Below, one piece after another: positions 34,588 to 42,626 of a stretch of 64,000 nt of DNA. Made by a program: the position numbers and the translations under genes. The stretch covers positions 1,600,628 through 1,664,627 of the forward strand of contig JAMLIK010000001.1 of NCBI GenBank assembly GCA_023954195.1, in the 5' to 3' direction. Source of the DNA: Xanthobacteraceae bacterium (GTDB taxonomy: Bacteria > Pseudomonadota > Alphaproteobacteria > Rhizobiales > Xanthobacteraceae). A model generated the notes under the pieces. It saw nothing but the letters and a program-made list of their open reading frames with translations. It did not search any database and had not been told where the DNA came from. Position 1 is the first letter of the stretch; every line of letters begins with the position of its first letter.

Positions 34588-36348
34588 TCAGGCGGCGGTC
34601 AGCAACTCGCCCGCCGCCGCCATGCCGAGCGCGTCGTCGCCGAGCAGATGCGTGACGATCTCGCGTTCCGCGCCGGTGGTCATCGGCTTGAACGGATCGT
34701 TCGGCGTCAGCCGGTGGTCGATCACCGCGCGCGCCAGCAGCACGCGCCGCGCGTCGCCCCGCGCCTCATGGATCCGCGCGCCCTCCCAGGTCATCGCCAC
34801 CGCGCTCGCCACCTGATACAGCGTCGAGGTGGCGCGGCGCGCGTCCGCCTCGTTCTCGGCGAAGCGCGCGACTTCGCGGGCGAATTCGATCGCCCTGTCG
34901 GTCAGGCCGTGCAGCTTGTCGCGCCATGCCTGCGGCACGGCGGCGCTGTCATCGAGCCGGGCGTGCAAATCGGCGCCGAGCGCGGATTCCGCGCCATGGC
35001 GGGCGACCGCGCGGGTCAGCGCGTCGAGGGCGACGATGTTGCCGGTGCCCTCCCAGATCGAGCCGAGATGGGCGTCGCGCAACAGCCGCGGCGTGACGAA
35101 TTCCTCGATGTAGCCGACCCCGCCGCGCATCTCCATGGCGTCGCCGCAGACCTTGCGGGCGTCGCGGGTGGCGCGGAATTTCAAGGTCGGCGTCAGGATG
35201 CGCAACAGCGCGGCGGCATCCTGGCTGCCGCCCTCGGCGCGGTCGAGCGCGTCGGCGGTGATGAAGCTCAGCGACAGCCCCTGCTCCACCGCCAGCAGAA
35301 TTTTCATCAACTGCCGCCGCGCCAGCGGCAGGTCGGAAATCCGCTGCCCGAACACGACACGGCCCCGCGCGACCGCCATGGCGTCGTGCCAGGCGCGACG
35401 CATCAGCGCGGTGGACTTGACGCCGTTGGACAGCCGCGAGGAGTTCACCATCTCCGCCATCTGCACGAAGCCGCGATCGAGCCGCCCCACGGAGTAAGCG
35501 ATCGCGCCTTCCAGCTTGATCTCGCCGGACGCCATCGAGCGGGTGCCGAGCTTGTCCTTGAGCCGCACGATCCGGTAGTGGTTCTGCGCGCCGTTGTCGA
35601 GAAAGCGCGGCATCAGGAACAGCCCGACGCCGCGCGTGCCCGGCCCCGCGCCCTCCGGCCGCGCCAGCAGCATCACCACGCGGGCGTCGGCGTTGGAGCA
35701 GAACCACTTGTCGCCGTAGAGCCCCCAGTGATCGCCCTCCTTGACCGCACGCGAGGTCAGGCTGCCGACGTCGGAGCCGCCCTCCTTCTCGGTCATGAAC
35801 TGGCCGCCCTGGGTCAGCTTGCTCATGTCGGTCTGGGTCAGGCCGTCGAGATATTTCGCCTTCAGCGCCTCGTCGCCGAAGCGCGACAGCAGTTTGGCCG
35901 CGCCGTCGGTGACGTTGATCGGGCAGCCCATGCCGAATTCGCACTGGTTGAACAGGAACGTGAAGGCGTGCTTCGCCGTCACCGGATAGGTGTCGGGCCA
36001 GCCGAGAATGCCCTTGCGGTGCGACATCGCGTGAATGCCGAACGCGCCGAAGGCGGCGTTCTCCAGCTCGCGATAGGCCGGATGGTACTCGATGGTCTGC
36101 ACGTCGCGGCCGTATTTGTCGCGCGGATGCAGCACCGGGCCGTGGCGGTCGGCCATGCGGCCGCATTCGTCGAGCCGGCCGCCAACCAGTTCGCCGAGCC
36201 GGTCGAGATGCGGGTCGATGTGATTGAACAGCTTTTCGGAGAGATGGATGCGCAGCAGGTCGGCCAGCGAGGGATCGGTGCGATAGAAGTTGGTGCCGGT
36301 GGTGTCGGGCGCGATCAGGTCGGATGCGATCGGGCTTTGAATATTCAT
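34588..36348 (-). CDS. AidB-like acyl-CoA dehydrogenase
   Basis: A 586-residue acyl-CoA dehydrogenase of the long AidB-like class. Landmarks are GGQFMTEKEGGSDVGSLTSR near residue 185, the FAD region GDKWFCSNADARVVMLLARP, RGGVGYIEEFVTPRLLRDAH, and IWEGTGNIVALDAL near residue 435, where the classic Glu base is present. The extra C-terminal helical domain (about 450-586) is the AidB-type extension. AidB itself is linked to alkylation stress, but most relatives are of unknown substrate. It is divergent from a crotonase gene. Confidence 0.88.
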   Translation of the reverse strand: MNIQSPIASDLIAPDTTGTNFYRTDPSLADLLRIHLSEKLFNHIDPHLDRLGELVGGRLDECGRMADRHGPVLHPRDKYGRDVQTIEYHPAYRELENAAFGAFGIHAMSHRKGILGWPDTYPVTAKHAFTFLFNQCEFGMGCPINVTDGAAKLLSRFGDEALKAKYLDGLTQTDMSKLTQGGQFMTEKEGGSDVGSLTSRAVKEGDHWGLYGDKWFCSNADARVVMLLARPEGAGPGTRGVGLFLMPRFLDNGAQNHYRIVRLKDKLGTRSMASGEIKLEGAIAYSVGRLDRGFVQMAEMVNSSRLSNGVKSTALMRRAWHDAMAVARGRVVFGQRISDLPLARRQLMKILLAVEQGLSLSFITADALDRAEGGSQDAAALLRILTPTLKFRATRDARKVCGDAMEMRGGVGYIEEFVTPRLLRDAHLGSIWEGTGNIVALDALTRAVARHGAESALGADLHARLDDSAAVPQAWRDKLHGLTDRAIEFAREVARFAENEADARRATSTLYQVASAVAMTWEGARIHEARGDARRVLLARAVIDHRLTPNDPFKPMTTGAEREIVTHLLGDDALGMAAAGELLTAA

Positions 36349-36436
36349 GGCGGCCTCCGGCGACGAACACGTTTGCCGGCGATCATGCGCCTGTTAGACT
36401 GGCGAATAAAGCCCACGGACAGCACGGCCGCCAACC

Positions 36437-37270
36437 ATGACGACGACCATCCGATCCATCGACACCGGCACGCATGAACTCATCTGCGAAATCCGCGGCC
36501 GCGTCGCGGTCATCACGCTGAACCGGCCCGAGGCGCGCAACGCGCTGTCCGACCGCCTCACGCCGGCGCTGCGCGCCATGATCCGCGTCTGCGGCGAGGA
36601 GGCGTCGGTCGGCGCGCTGCTGATGACCGGCGCCGGCGCCGCGTTCTGCTCCGGCGGCGACGTCAAGGGCATGGGCGCGAACAGCAATCCGGCGAAAGCG
36701 GCGATGTCGTTCGACGAGCGGGTGGCGGATTTGCAGGAGCGGCAGCGGCTCCTCACCGGCGCGCTGGTGGCGGTGCGCAAGCCGACCATCGCGGCGCTGC
36801 CCGGCCCCGCCGCCGGCGCCGGCCTTGCCATCGCCATGGCCTGCGACATCCGCATCGCCGCCGAATCCGCGTTTCTCACCACCGGCTATGCGCGGGTGGC
36901 GCTGAGCGGCGATTACGGCATCGCCTGGCTACTGACGCGACTGGTGGGGACGGCGCGGGCGCGCGAACTGATGTTCACCGGCGAGAAAGTCGGGGCGCGG
37001 CGCGCCGAGGCCATCGGACTGGTCAACCGCGTGGTGCCGGACGCCGACCTGCGCGACGCCGCCCTGGCGCTCGCGACCTCGCTCGCGGACGGCCCGGCGA
37101 CCGCGCTGCGCTACATGAAGGACAATCTTGACGAGGCGCTCGCCTTCGATTTCGCCACCGCCCGCGACCACGAGGCGCTGCGGCTAGTCAAGTCCGCGAC
37201 GACCGCCGATCATCGCGAGGCGGTCGCGGCCTTTATCGAGAAGCGCAAGCCGGTGTTCGGCAAGGGTTGA
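36437..37270 (+). CDS. Enoyl-CoA hydratase/isomerase family protein
   Basis: This 277-residue crotonase has the oxyanion-hole run AFCSGGDVKGMGA near residue 75, and GAGLAIAMACDIRIAAESAF then ALSGDYGIAWLLTRLVG. The two hydratase glutamate positions are not acidic (Ala in GLAIAMA; Tyr/Ala in TGYARVAL), while Asp in SGDYG is kept, as in the protein at 24859-25665. This pattern occurs in isomerase-type crotonases. Divergent from the AidB-like gene with an 88-base gap, so the two may be co-regulated. Confidence 0.87.
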   Translation: MTTTIRSIDTGTHELICEIRGRVAVITLNRPEARNALSDRLTPALRAMIRVCGEEASVGALLMTGAGAAFCSGGDVKGMGANSNPAKAAMSFDERVADLQERQRLLTGALVAVRKPTIAALPGPAAGAGLAIAMACDIRIAAESAFLTTGYARVALSGDYGIAWLLTRLVGTARARELMFTGEKVGARRAEAIGLVNRVVPDADLRDAALALATSLADGPATALRYMKDNLDEALAFDFATARDHEALRLVKSATTADHREAVAAFIEKRKPVFGKG

Positions 37271-37310
37271 GACAACATCATCCTGATTTGCACAAAACCG
37301 TCAGCACCGT

Positions 37311-37426
37311 CATTGCGAGCACTCGGATCAATGCTTCGCGTTGTCCGAGCACAGGCTCCGCGAAGCAATCCAGCCTTCCTTGGCGGCTCCTGGATTGCTT
37401 CGGACCTCACGCTCCCCGCAATGACG
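37311..37426. repeat. Dispersed repeat, family B, copy 1
   Basis: The element starts CATTGCGAGCACTCGGATCA and ends CCCGCAATGACG, with the inner pairs GCGAAGCAATCCAG / CTGGATTGCTTCG. It can fold into a nested hairpin. Relatives lie at 49200, 59774 and 60943. Confidence 0.75.
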
Positions 37427-37488
37427 GGGTGATAGCTGCAATTTCATTCCGCCCGGAGCGAGCCGGCATCCCTTTTCGGGATCATGCC

Positions 37489-37704
37489 TTACGCGCGCCA
37501 GAACGGCTTCTCGGCCTCCGCCAGCATCTCGCTCCATGAAATGCCGACGTCGTGGAGATCGCGCTCGGTCCAGTGCGTCAGTTCACGGCGCTGGACCTGC
37601 CGGGTGCGCCAGGTGTGCAATGTCGTGTGCAGCGTCTCATTGAGGTGGGCGAGGAAACCTTCCTCATGATGATTTGTCATTGCCTGACGATGATGAGTGG
37701 ACAT
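37489..37704 (-). CDS. DUF1127 small protein
   Basis: This 71-residue basic protein ends in a DUF1127 domain (YjiS-like): WRTRQVQRRELTHWTERDLH then DVGISWSEMLAEAEKPFW. The domain has an arginine-rich helix and a conserved D(L)xDxG(I) element and is found in small alphaproteobacterial proteins linked to RNA turnover and phosphate or stress responses. The N-terminus is histidine-rich (MSTHHRQAMTNHHEE). GGAG seven bases before the ATG supports the start. It diverges from the LysR gene. Confidence 0.85.
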   Translation of the reverse strand: MSTHHRQAMTNHHEEGFLAHLNETLHTTLHTWRTRQVQRRELTHWTERDLHDVGISWSEMLAEAEKPFWRA

Positions 37705-37800
37705 TTTCGGTCTCCAAATCTAGCTTTCTGGCTGAAAATATCCACCCGATCCGACATTCTGACAAACGACATCTTGTCCGGTCATACATGACATGAATTC

Positions 37801-38733
37801 ATGAATAAAAGTCCTGCGACATTGTCTCGGCTGCCGTCCCTGAACGGCTTGCGGGCGTTCGAGGCCGCCGCCCGCCACCTCAGCTTCACCGCGGCGGCGG
37901 CCGAGCTGAACGTCACCCAGACCGCGGTGAGCCATCAGATCCGGCGGCTGGAGCAGGAACTGGGGATCAAGCTGTTCGTCCGGCAGAACCGGACCATCGC
38001 GCTCACCGCCGCGGCGCAGGAATACCTTCCCCGCATCCGCGCCGCCTTCAACGACCTGCGGGCGGCCACCGCGCGGCTGCGGTCGAGGAACGGCGACCGG
38101 GTGCTGACGGTGAGCACGCTGGCCTCGCTCGCCGCCAAATGGCTGCTGCCGCGCCTCGTCGCGTTCCAGGAAGCCCATCCCACCATCGACGTTCGCATCA
38201 CCACCTCCGTCGATCTGGTGGATTTCGCCGGCGGCGACGTCGATGCCGCGATCCGCTACGGCCGCGGCAACTGGCCGGGCCTGCGCGCCGACTGGCTGAT
38301 GGCGGACCGGATGTTTCCGGTGTGCAGCCCGGCGCTGTTGCAGGGCGAGCGGCCGTTGCGAAGGCCGGAGGACCTGCGCGATCATATCCTGCTGCACACC
38401 AGCGGCGCCTCGCGCGACGACTGGCGGCTGTGGCTGACCGCCGCCGGCCTGCCCGCCGACCTGTCCGGCCACAGCGGGCTGACCTTCGACCTGAATTTCG
38501 TCACGGTGCAGGCCGCGATCGACGGCCACGGCGTCGCCATCGGCCGCACCGCCTATGTGCGCGACGACATCGCCAAGGGTCGCCTCGTGGTGCCGTTCGA
38601 CATCACGCTGCCGGTGGAGGCCGGCTTCTATCTGGTCTCGCCGGCGGATCGCGCCGACACGCCCAAGCTCGCGACGTTCCGGCACTGGCTGCTGGAAGCG
38701 ATCCGCGCCACCGGCGGCGACGGCCCGATCTGA
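37801..38733 (+). CDS. LysR-family regulator, GcvA-like
   Basis: A 310-residue LysR protein with the N-terminal HTH: LPSLNGLRAFEAAARHLSFT, AAAAELNVTQTAVSHQIRRL, then EQELGIKLFVRQNRTIALT. The C-terminal effector domain (about 95-305) matches the GcvA/AmpR subgroup. The start codon is inside a perfect 12-base palindrome CATGAATTCATG (37792-37803), with no clear ribosome site, so expression may be autoregulated. Its targets are unknown; the only divergent neighbour is the DUF1127 gene. Confidence 0.9.
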   Translation: MNKSPATLSRLPSLNGLRAFEAAARHLSFTAAAAELNVTQTAVSHQIRRLEQELGIKLFVRQNRTIALTAAAQEYLPRIRAAFNDLRAATARLRSRNGDRVLTVSTLASLAAKWLLPRLVAFQEAHPTIDVRITTSVDLVDFAGGDVDAAIRYGRGNWPGLRADWLMADRMFPVCSPALLQGERPLRRPEDLRDHILLHTSGASRDDWRLWLTAAGLPADLSGHSGLTFDLNFVTVQAAIDGHGVAIGRTAYVRDDIAKGRLVVPFDITLPVEAGFYLVSPADRADTPKLATFRHWLLEAIRATGGDGPI

Positions 38734-38772
38734 AGATTCTTCCTTGGAACCGTAAGAGGCGGTCGCTGACTG

Positions 38773-38874
38773 GAGCATGATCCCGAAAAGTGGACACCGG
38801 TTTTCGGAAAAGATCATGCTCAAACAAAAAGATGAGCGACGAGCATGATTCAACGCAGTTGAAACATGCTCTAG
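38773..38874. repeat. Dispersed repeat, family C, copy 1
   Basis: GAGCATGATCCCGAAAAGTG and the inverted AAAAGATCATGCTC form the first hairpin; a second part has ACGAGCATGATTCAACGCAG and TTGAAACATGCTCTAG. The same element occurs in tandem at 57106-57254. Such elements are familiar in Bradyrhizobium-group genomes. Confidence 0.75.
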
Positions 38875-39227
38875 CGCCGCGTCAGCCGCGCCAGCAGCCA
38901 ACCCGCGCCGAGCCCGATCAGGCCGCCGATGATCTTCACGGCGGAGTCGAACAGCCGGCCGTGGCGCGACGGCTCGAACACCTGAAACGCCTCAAGCAGC
39001 AGCGCGGAGCCGATCACCACCAGCCCCGCCAGCACGATGTGACGCGGATAGGCCGCGGCGAACAGCCCGCCCATCACCATGAACGCCACCAGCCGTTCCA
39101 GGCGCGGGGAGTAGCCGGTCTCCGGTCTGAAGTCGATCGGCCCCACGGTGACGAAGGCGATGTAGGCGAGGCACAGCCACGCCAGCACGCGGGTCACGCG
39201 ACGAACGGCATTGCTCTGCAAATCCAT
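38871..39227 (-). CDS. VanZ-like membrane protein
   Basis: This 118-residue protein has three to four hydrophobic helices (LAWLCLAYIAFVTVGPIDF, LERLVAFMVMGGLFAAAYP, IVLAGLVVIGSALLLEAFQV and the C-terminal IIGGLIGLGAGWLLARL). The order PxxR...H/E-rich pattern, with E-A-F-Q-x-F near residue 85, fits the VanZ-like family of unknown function. I chose the ATG at 39227; the frame is open upstream but there coding features are lost. It lies between the family C repeat and the divergent deacetylase gene. Confidence 0.75.
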   Translation of the reverse strand: MDLQSNAVRRVTRVLAWLCLAYIAFVTVGPIDFRPETGYSPRLERLVAFMVMGGLFAAAYPRHIVLAGLVVIGSALLLEAFQVFEPSRHGRLFDSAVKIIGGLIGLGAGWLLARLTRR

Positions 39228-39418
39228 GAATGACCCGACCGATCCGAATCGAACGACGCGACGGCACCGCCGCCACTTGTTATGCCGCGCCGCGCCCGCC
39301 TGGCAACCGCGGCCGCCTCGCTCCCACGCCATCCGACCATGCGGCCAATTCCGGTCGCGCGCGCCACGCAATCACGCTACGATTAACAAAATCCATACGC
39401 GGGGAGCCGCTGTTCGCC

Positions 39419-40543
39419 ATGCCGATCGATCCCATTGCCCTGTCGCGCGAGCTGATCGCCTTCAACACCGTCAATCCGCCCGGCCGTGAACTGGCCTGCA
39501 TCGCCCATCTCGAACGCCTTCTCGCCGATGCGGGACTGAAGACCGCGATCCAGAACTTCGCGCCTGAGCGCGCCAATCTGGTGGCGCGGCTCGGCGGCGA
39601 CGACGGCAAGCCGCCGCTGTGCTTCACCGGCCATGTCGACACCGTGCCGCTCGGCAACGCGCCGTGGCGCGTTGATCCGTTCGCCGGCGAGATCATTGAC
39701 GGCAAGCTCTACGGGCGCGGCAGCACCGACATGAAATGCGGCGTCGCGGCCTTCGTCGCCGCCGTCTGCAACAACGCCGCGCAATTGCGCGGCAACGGCG
39801 GCGTGATGCTGGCGATCACCGCCGGCGAGGAGATCGGCTGCGAGGGCGCGTTCGAAATGGCCAGGGCCGGCATCCTCGGCCGCGCCGGCGCGCTGGTGGT
39901 GGCGGAGCCGACCTCCAACGTCGCGGTGGTCGGCCACAAGGGCGCGCTATGGCTGAAGCTGATCGCCAGGGGCGTCACCGCGCACGGCTCGATGCCGCAT
40001 CTCGGCGTCAACGCCGCCTACAAGGCGGCGCACGCCATCACCTTGCTGGAGTCATTCGAATTCAACGTCGCGTCGCATCCCCATCTCGGCGCGCCCACGC
40101 TCAACGTCGGCACCGTGCATGCCGGGCTCAACACCAATTCGGTGCCGGACCGCGCCGAGATCGGCCTCGACATCCGCAGCATTCCGGCGCTGCCGCACGA
40201 TCGCATCAGGGAGCGGTTCGCCGCCGAACTGGGCGACGACATCGAGATCGAGACCCTCGTCGACGTCGGCGCGGTGTGGACCGATCCGGCGACGCCGTGG
40301 ATCCGGCATGTGGTGAGGACCGCCGAGGAGGCGCTGGGCGAAAATTTTGGCGAAGCGCCGCGCACCGCGCCGTACTTCACCGACGCCTCGGTGCTGACGC
40401 CGGCGCTGGGCAACCCGCCGACCATCATTCTCGGGCCGGGCGAGGCCGGCAAGGCCCACCAGACCGACGAGTATTGCGAGGTCGCGCGCATCCATCAGGC
40501 CACCGCCATCTACGCCCGGCTGGCGGCCGACTGGACGGCCTGA
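39419..40543 (+). CDS. M20 family deacetylase (ArgE/DapE-like)
   Basis: A 374-residue zinc peptidase/deacetylase. Metal and catalytic motifs are present: CFTGHVDTVPLGN (first His/Asp) near residue 65, YGRGSTDMKCGVAAF (bridging Asp), GEEIGCEGAF (catalytic Glu and metal Glu) and VVAEPTS, with the dimerisation lid HGSMPHLGVNA and the last His in GEAGKAHQTDEYCEV. The length and pattern fit acetylornithine deacetylase or a related N-acyl amino acid amidohydrolase. GGGGAG lies 12 bases upstream of the ATG, a rather long spacing. No arginine genes are near, so the substrate is open. Confidence 0.88.
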   Translation: MPIDPIALSRELIAFNTVNPPGRELACIAHLERLLADAGLKTAIQNFAPERANLVARLGGDDGKPPLCFTGHVDTVPLGNAPWRVDPFAGEIIDGKLYGRGSTDMKCGVAAFVAAVCNNAAQLRGNGGVMLAITAGEEIGCEGAFEMARAGILGRAGALVVAEPTSNVAVVGHKGALWLKLIARGVTAHGSMPHLGVNAAYKAAHAITLLESFEFNVASHPHLGAPTLNVGTVHAGLNTNSVPDRAEIGLDIRSIPALPHDRIRERFAAELGDDIEIETLVDVGAVWTDPATPWIRHVVRTAEEALGENFGEAPRTAPYFTDASVLTPALGNPPTIILGPGEAGKAHQTDEYCEVARIHQATAIYARLAADWTA

Positions 40544-40571
40544 AGCGTTTCCTATTTTGATGGAAACATCA

Positions 40572-40694
40572 CGAGACGTCATTTCCGGGCTTGACCCGCC
40601 TGCGGGGCCGAAGCCCCTTCGGCGCGGCGAACGCCCGGCAATCCATCATTTTCCGACAAGAAGATGGATGCGCGGATCAAGTCCGCGCATGACG
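40572..40694. repeat. Intergenic inverted repeat (CGTCATTTCCGGGC type)
   Basis: The outer pair CGTCATTTCCGGGCTTGACC and GATCAAGTCCGCGCATGACG is a dispersed element also reflected in the short hairpin at 6887-6915. The inner part pairs GGGGCCGAAGCCCC. It lies between convergent genes. Confidence 0.6.
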
Positions 40695-40724
40695 CTGGAT
40701 GATTCCGTCAAGCATGAAAAACCT

Positions 40725-41690
40725 CTAATACCCCCGTGCGCGATCCACGACGTTTCGCAGCGGCCCGCCGGCCTCGAACCGCGCGATCTGCTCGGCCACA
40801 TAGGCCGAGATCGCATCCGGATCGGTATCGGCGGCGTTGTGCGGCGTGATCGTCACGCGCGGGTGCGACCATAGCGGGCTGTCCGCCGGCAGCGGCTCGG
40901 TCGCGAACACGTCGAGCGTCGCCGCCAGAAGCGTGCCGTCGTCGAGGCACGACAGGATATCGGCCTCGACCTGCAAGCCGCCGCGCCCGGCGTTAATCAG
41001 CACCGGTCCGCCGAGCGGGGAATTGCGCGCGAGCCGTTCGAACAGCCGCCGGTCGAGGATGTGCCGCGTGTCCGGCGTCAGCGGCAGCAGGCACACCAGA
41101 ATGTGGGTCTTGGCCAGAAACGGCGCGAGGCCGTCGCCGCCGCTGAAACATTCGACGCCGTCGATCGCCCTGGCGCTGTAGCTCCAGCCGACCACGGCAA
41201 AGCCGATGCGGCGCAGCACGGCTGCCGCGTCGCGGCCGAGCTGACCGAGCCCCATCACTCCGACGGTGACCGCCGAGGCCGCCCATTGCGCCGGCGGCCG
41301 CCAGAGCCTGCGCGCCTGATCGTCGCGCAGGCGGCGCTGCTGGCGGTGATGCATCAGGGTATGCAGCACGACATATTCGGTCATGCGGCCGGTCAGATCG
41401 TCCACCGCGACCCGCACGATCGGGACGTCGGGCAGGGTCGGATCGGCCAGCAAGGCATCGACCCCGGCGCCGAGGTTGAAAATAACGCGCAGGTTGCGGA
41501 ACGCGGCCAGCACGCCTTGGGGCGGCTTCCACACCGCCGCGTAATGCACCGCGTCCGGATCTGCGGCCGGATCCGGCAGCAGCACCACCTTGCGGTCGCC
41601 GGCGACGGCATTGAAGCGCTCGACCCAGCGCTGCGGCGACCAGTTGTCGGCGCCGCCCTGAATCGCCAGAACCAGTGTGCCCTCGGTCAT
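40725..41690 (-). CDS. D-2-hydroxyacid dehydrogenase (glyoxylate/hydroxypyruvate reductase-like)
   Basis: A 321-residue NAD(P)-dependent dehydrogenase of the GhrA group. The Rossmann motif is VGVMGLGQLGRDAAAVLRRI near residue 140; the catalytic Arg, Glu and His lie in LINAGRGGLQVEAD, LDVFATEPLPADS and ITPHNAADTDP. It reduces a 2-keto acid such as glyoxylate or hydroxypyruvate. The first methionine with good family alignment is at 41690. It diverges from the tail-anchored hypothetical gene. It could be linked with the glycerate kinase far upstream only by function. Confidence 0.88.
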   Translation of the reverse strand: MTEGTLVLAIQGGADNWSPQRWVERFNAVAGDRKVVLLPDPAADPDAVHYAAVWKPPQGVLAAFRNLRVIFNLGAGVDALLADPTLPDVPIVRVAVDDLTGRMTEYVVLHTLMHHRQQRRLRDDQARRLWRPPAQWAASAVTVGVMGLGQLGRDAAAVLRRIGFAVVGWSYSARAIDGVECFSGGDGLAPFLAKTHILVCLLPLTPDTRHILDRRLFERLARNSPLGGPVLINAGRGGLQVEADILSCLDDGTLLAATLDVFATEPLPADSPLWSHPRVTITPHNAADTDPDAISAYVAEQIARFEAGGPLRNVVDRARGY

Positions 41691-41896
41691 GCTCGCCCCG
41701 ACTGTCCGCGATCCCGCGCCGCCGCGCGTGGAACCGTCGAGAGGTTCCGCCGCGACCCGCGCCGGGATGTAAATTAGGTCTTGCAAATGGGCTACCGCAA
41801 GCCGACGCTGTTGTGGCACGATGGGCTTGCGCGCGGACCATCGGCCACCGCGCCGCCGTCGCGCCTCCCGCGACGGAGACCGAGGATACGCAAATC

Positions 41897-42397
41897 GTGA
41901 TCAAGGCTTCCGACATTCTGATCGCCCGCCGCGCCGACACCAAGGCGCGCGCCGATTTTCCGACCTGGCGGATGATGGCCAAGCTCAACGCCGCCAGTTC
42001 GCTGTCGAGCGACGCCCAGGCGTATCTGGCGGACTACGAAAAGCGGCTCGGCGACATGAGCGAGGCCGAGGCGACCGAAGCCACCATTCAGGCGATCTAT
42101 CGCAGTTACTACGCCGAAATGGGCGGCGCCGGCACCGCGCCCGACGCCAGCCTGGCGCATTCCAAGGCGCATTCCAAGGCGGCCCATCTCAAGAACGCCC
42201 CGCCCGCTTCGCCGGCCAGTGCCGATCCGCGCGCGGCGCGCGAAACGCCGCCGGACAACGTCATCGCCTTGCAGCAAGCGCGCCGCGCGCCGTCCCGGCC
42301 GGCCGCCGCTCAGCCCGCGCAAAAGCCGCGCCTGCCGGTGGCGCTGATCTTCATCTGCCTGATCGTCATCACGGTCGGGCTGCGCTACCTGCTCTGA
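41897..42397 (+). CDS. Hypothetical protein with a C-terminal membrane anchor
   Basis: I do not recognise this 166-residue protein by name. It begins at GTG (MIKASDILIARRADTKARAD) behind GAGGA. A helical N-terminal part (about residues 1-75) is followed by a flexible Ala/Pro-rich linker with a short repeat (SLAHSKAHSKAAHLK) and a single hydrophobic helix at the very end (LPVALIFICLIVITVGLRYLL). This layout suggests a tail-anchored inner-membrane protein with its bulk in the cytoplasm. Codon use matches the neighbours. A family A repeat follows. Confidence 0.7.
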   Translation: MIKASDILIARRADTKARADFPTWRMMAKLNAASSLSSDAQAYLADYEKRLGDMSEAEATEATIQAIYRSYYAEMGGAGTAPDASLAHSKAHSKAAHLKNAPPASPASADPRAARETPPDNVIALQQARRAPSRPAAAQPAQKPRLPVALIFICLIVITVGLRYLL

Positions 42398-42450
42398 ACC
42401 GGTTGTTGAATATTGGCTCCGTGCTCCGGGCGCGCCGCGGCGCCATGATG

Positions 42451-42566
42451 GTCGTCCCCGCGAAGGCGGGGACCCATACGCCGCAGCGTCTCGACTCAAT
42501 CAGGATGACGCCATTCAAAATTGCGAACGCCAGGGGTTATGGGTCCTCGCCTGCGCGAGGACGACG
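42451..42566. repeat. Dispersed hairpin repeat, family A, copy 7
   Basis: Left arm CGTCCCCGCGAAGGCGGGGA, right arm CTCGCCTGCGCGAGGACGAC: the two arms no longer match each other exactly but each folds on its own. It lies 61 bases before an acyl-CoA synthetase gene. Confidence 0.8.
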
Positions 42567-42626
42567 CTGGATTGGTTTGATCCGGCGTGCTCGATTTCAA
42601 GTCAGACTTCTAAGGACGAAACCACG

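Noticed and set aside
34588-36348. AidB-like protein as a DNA-repair gene
   Set aside because: The protein family fits, but nothing nearby relates to alkylation repair, and most AidB-like dehydrogenases are metabolic or uncharacterised.
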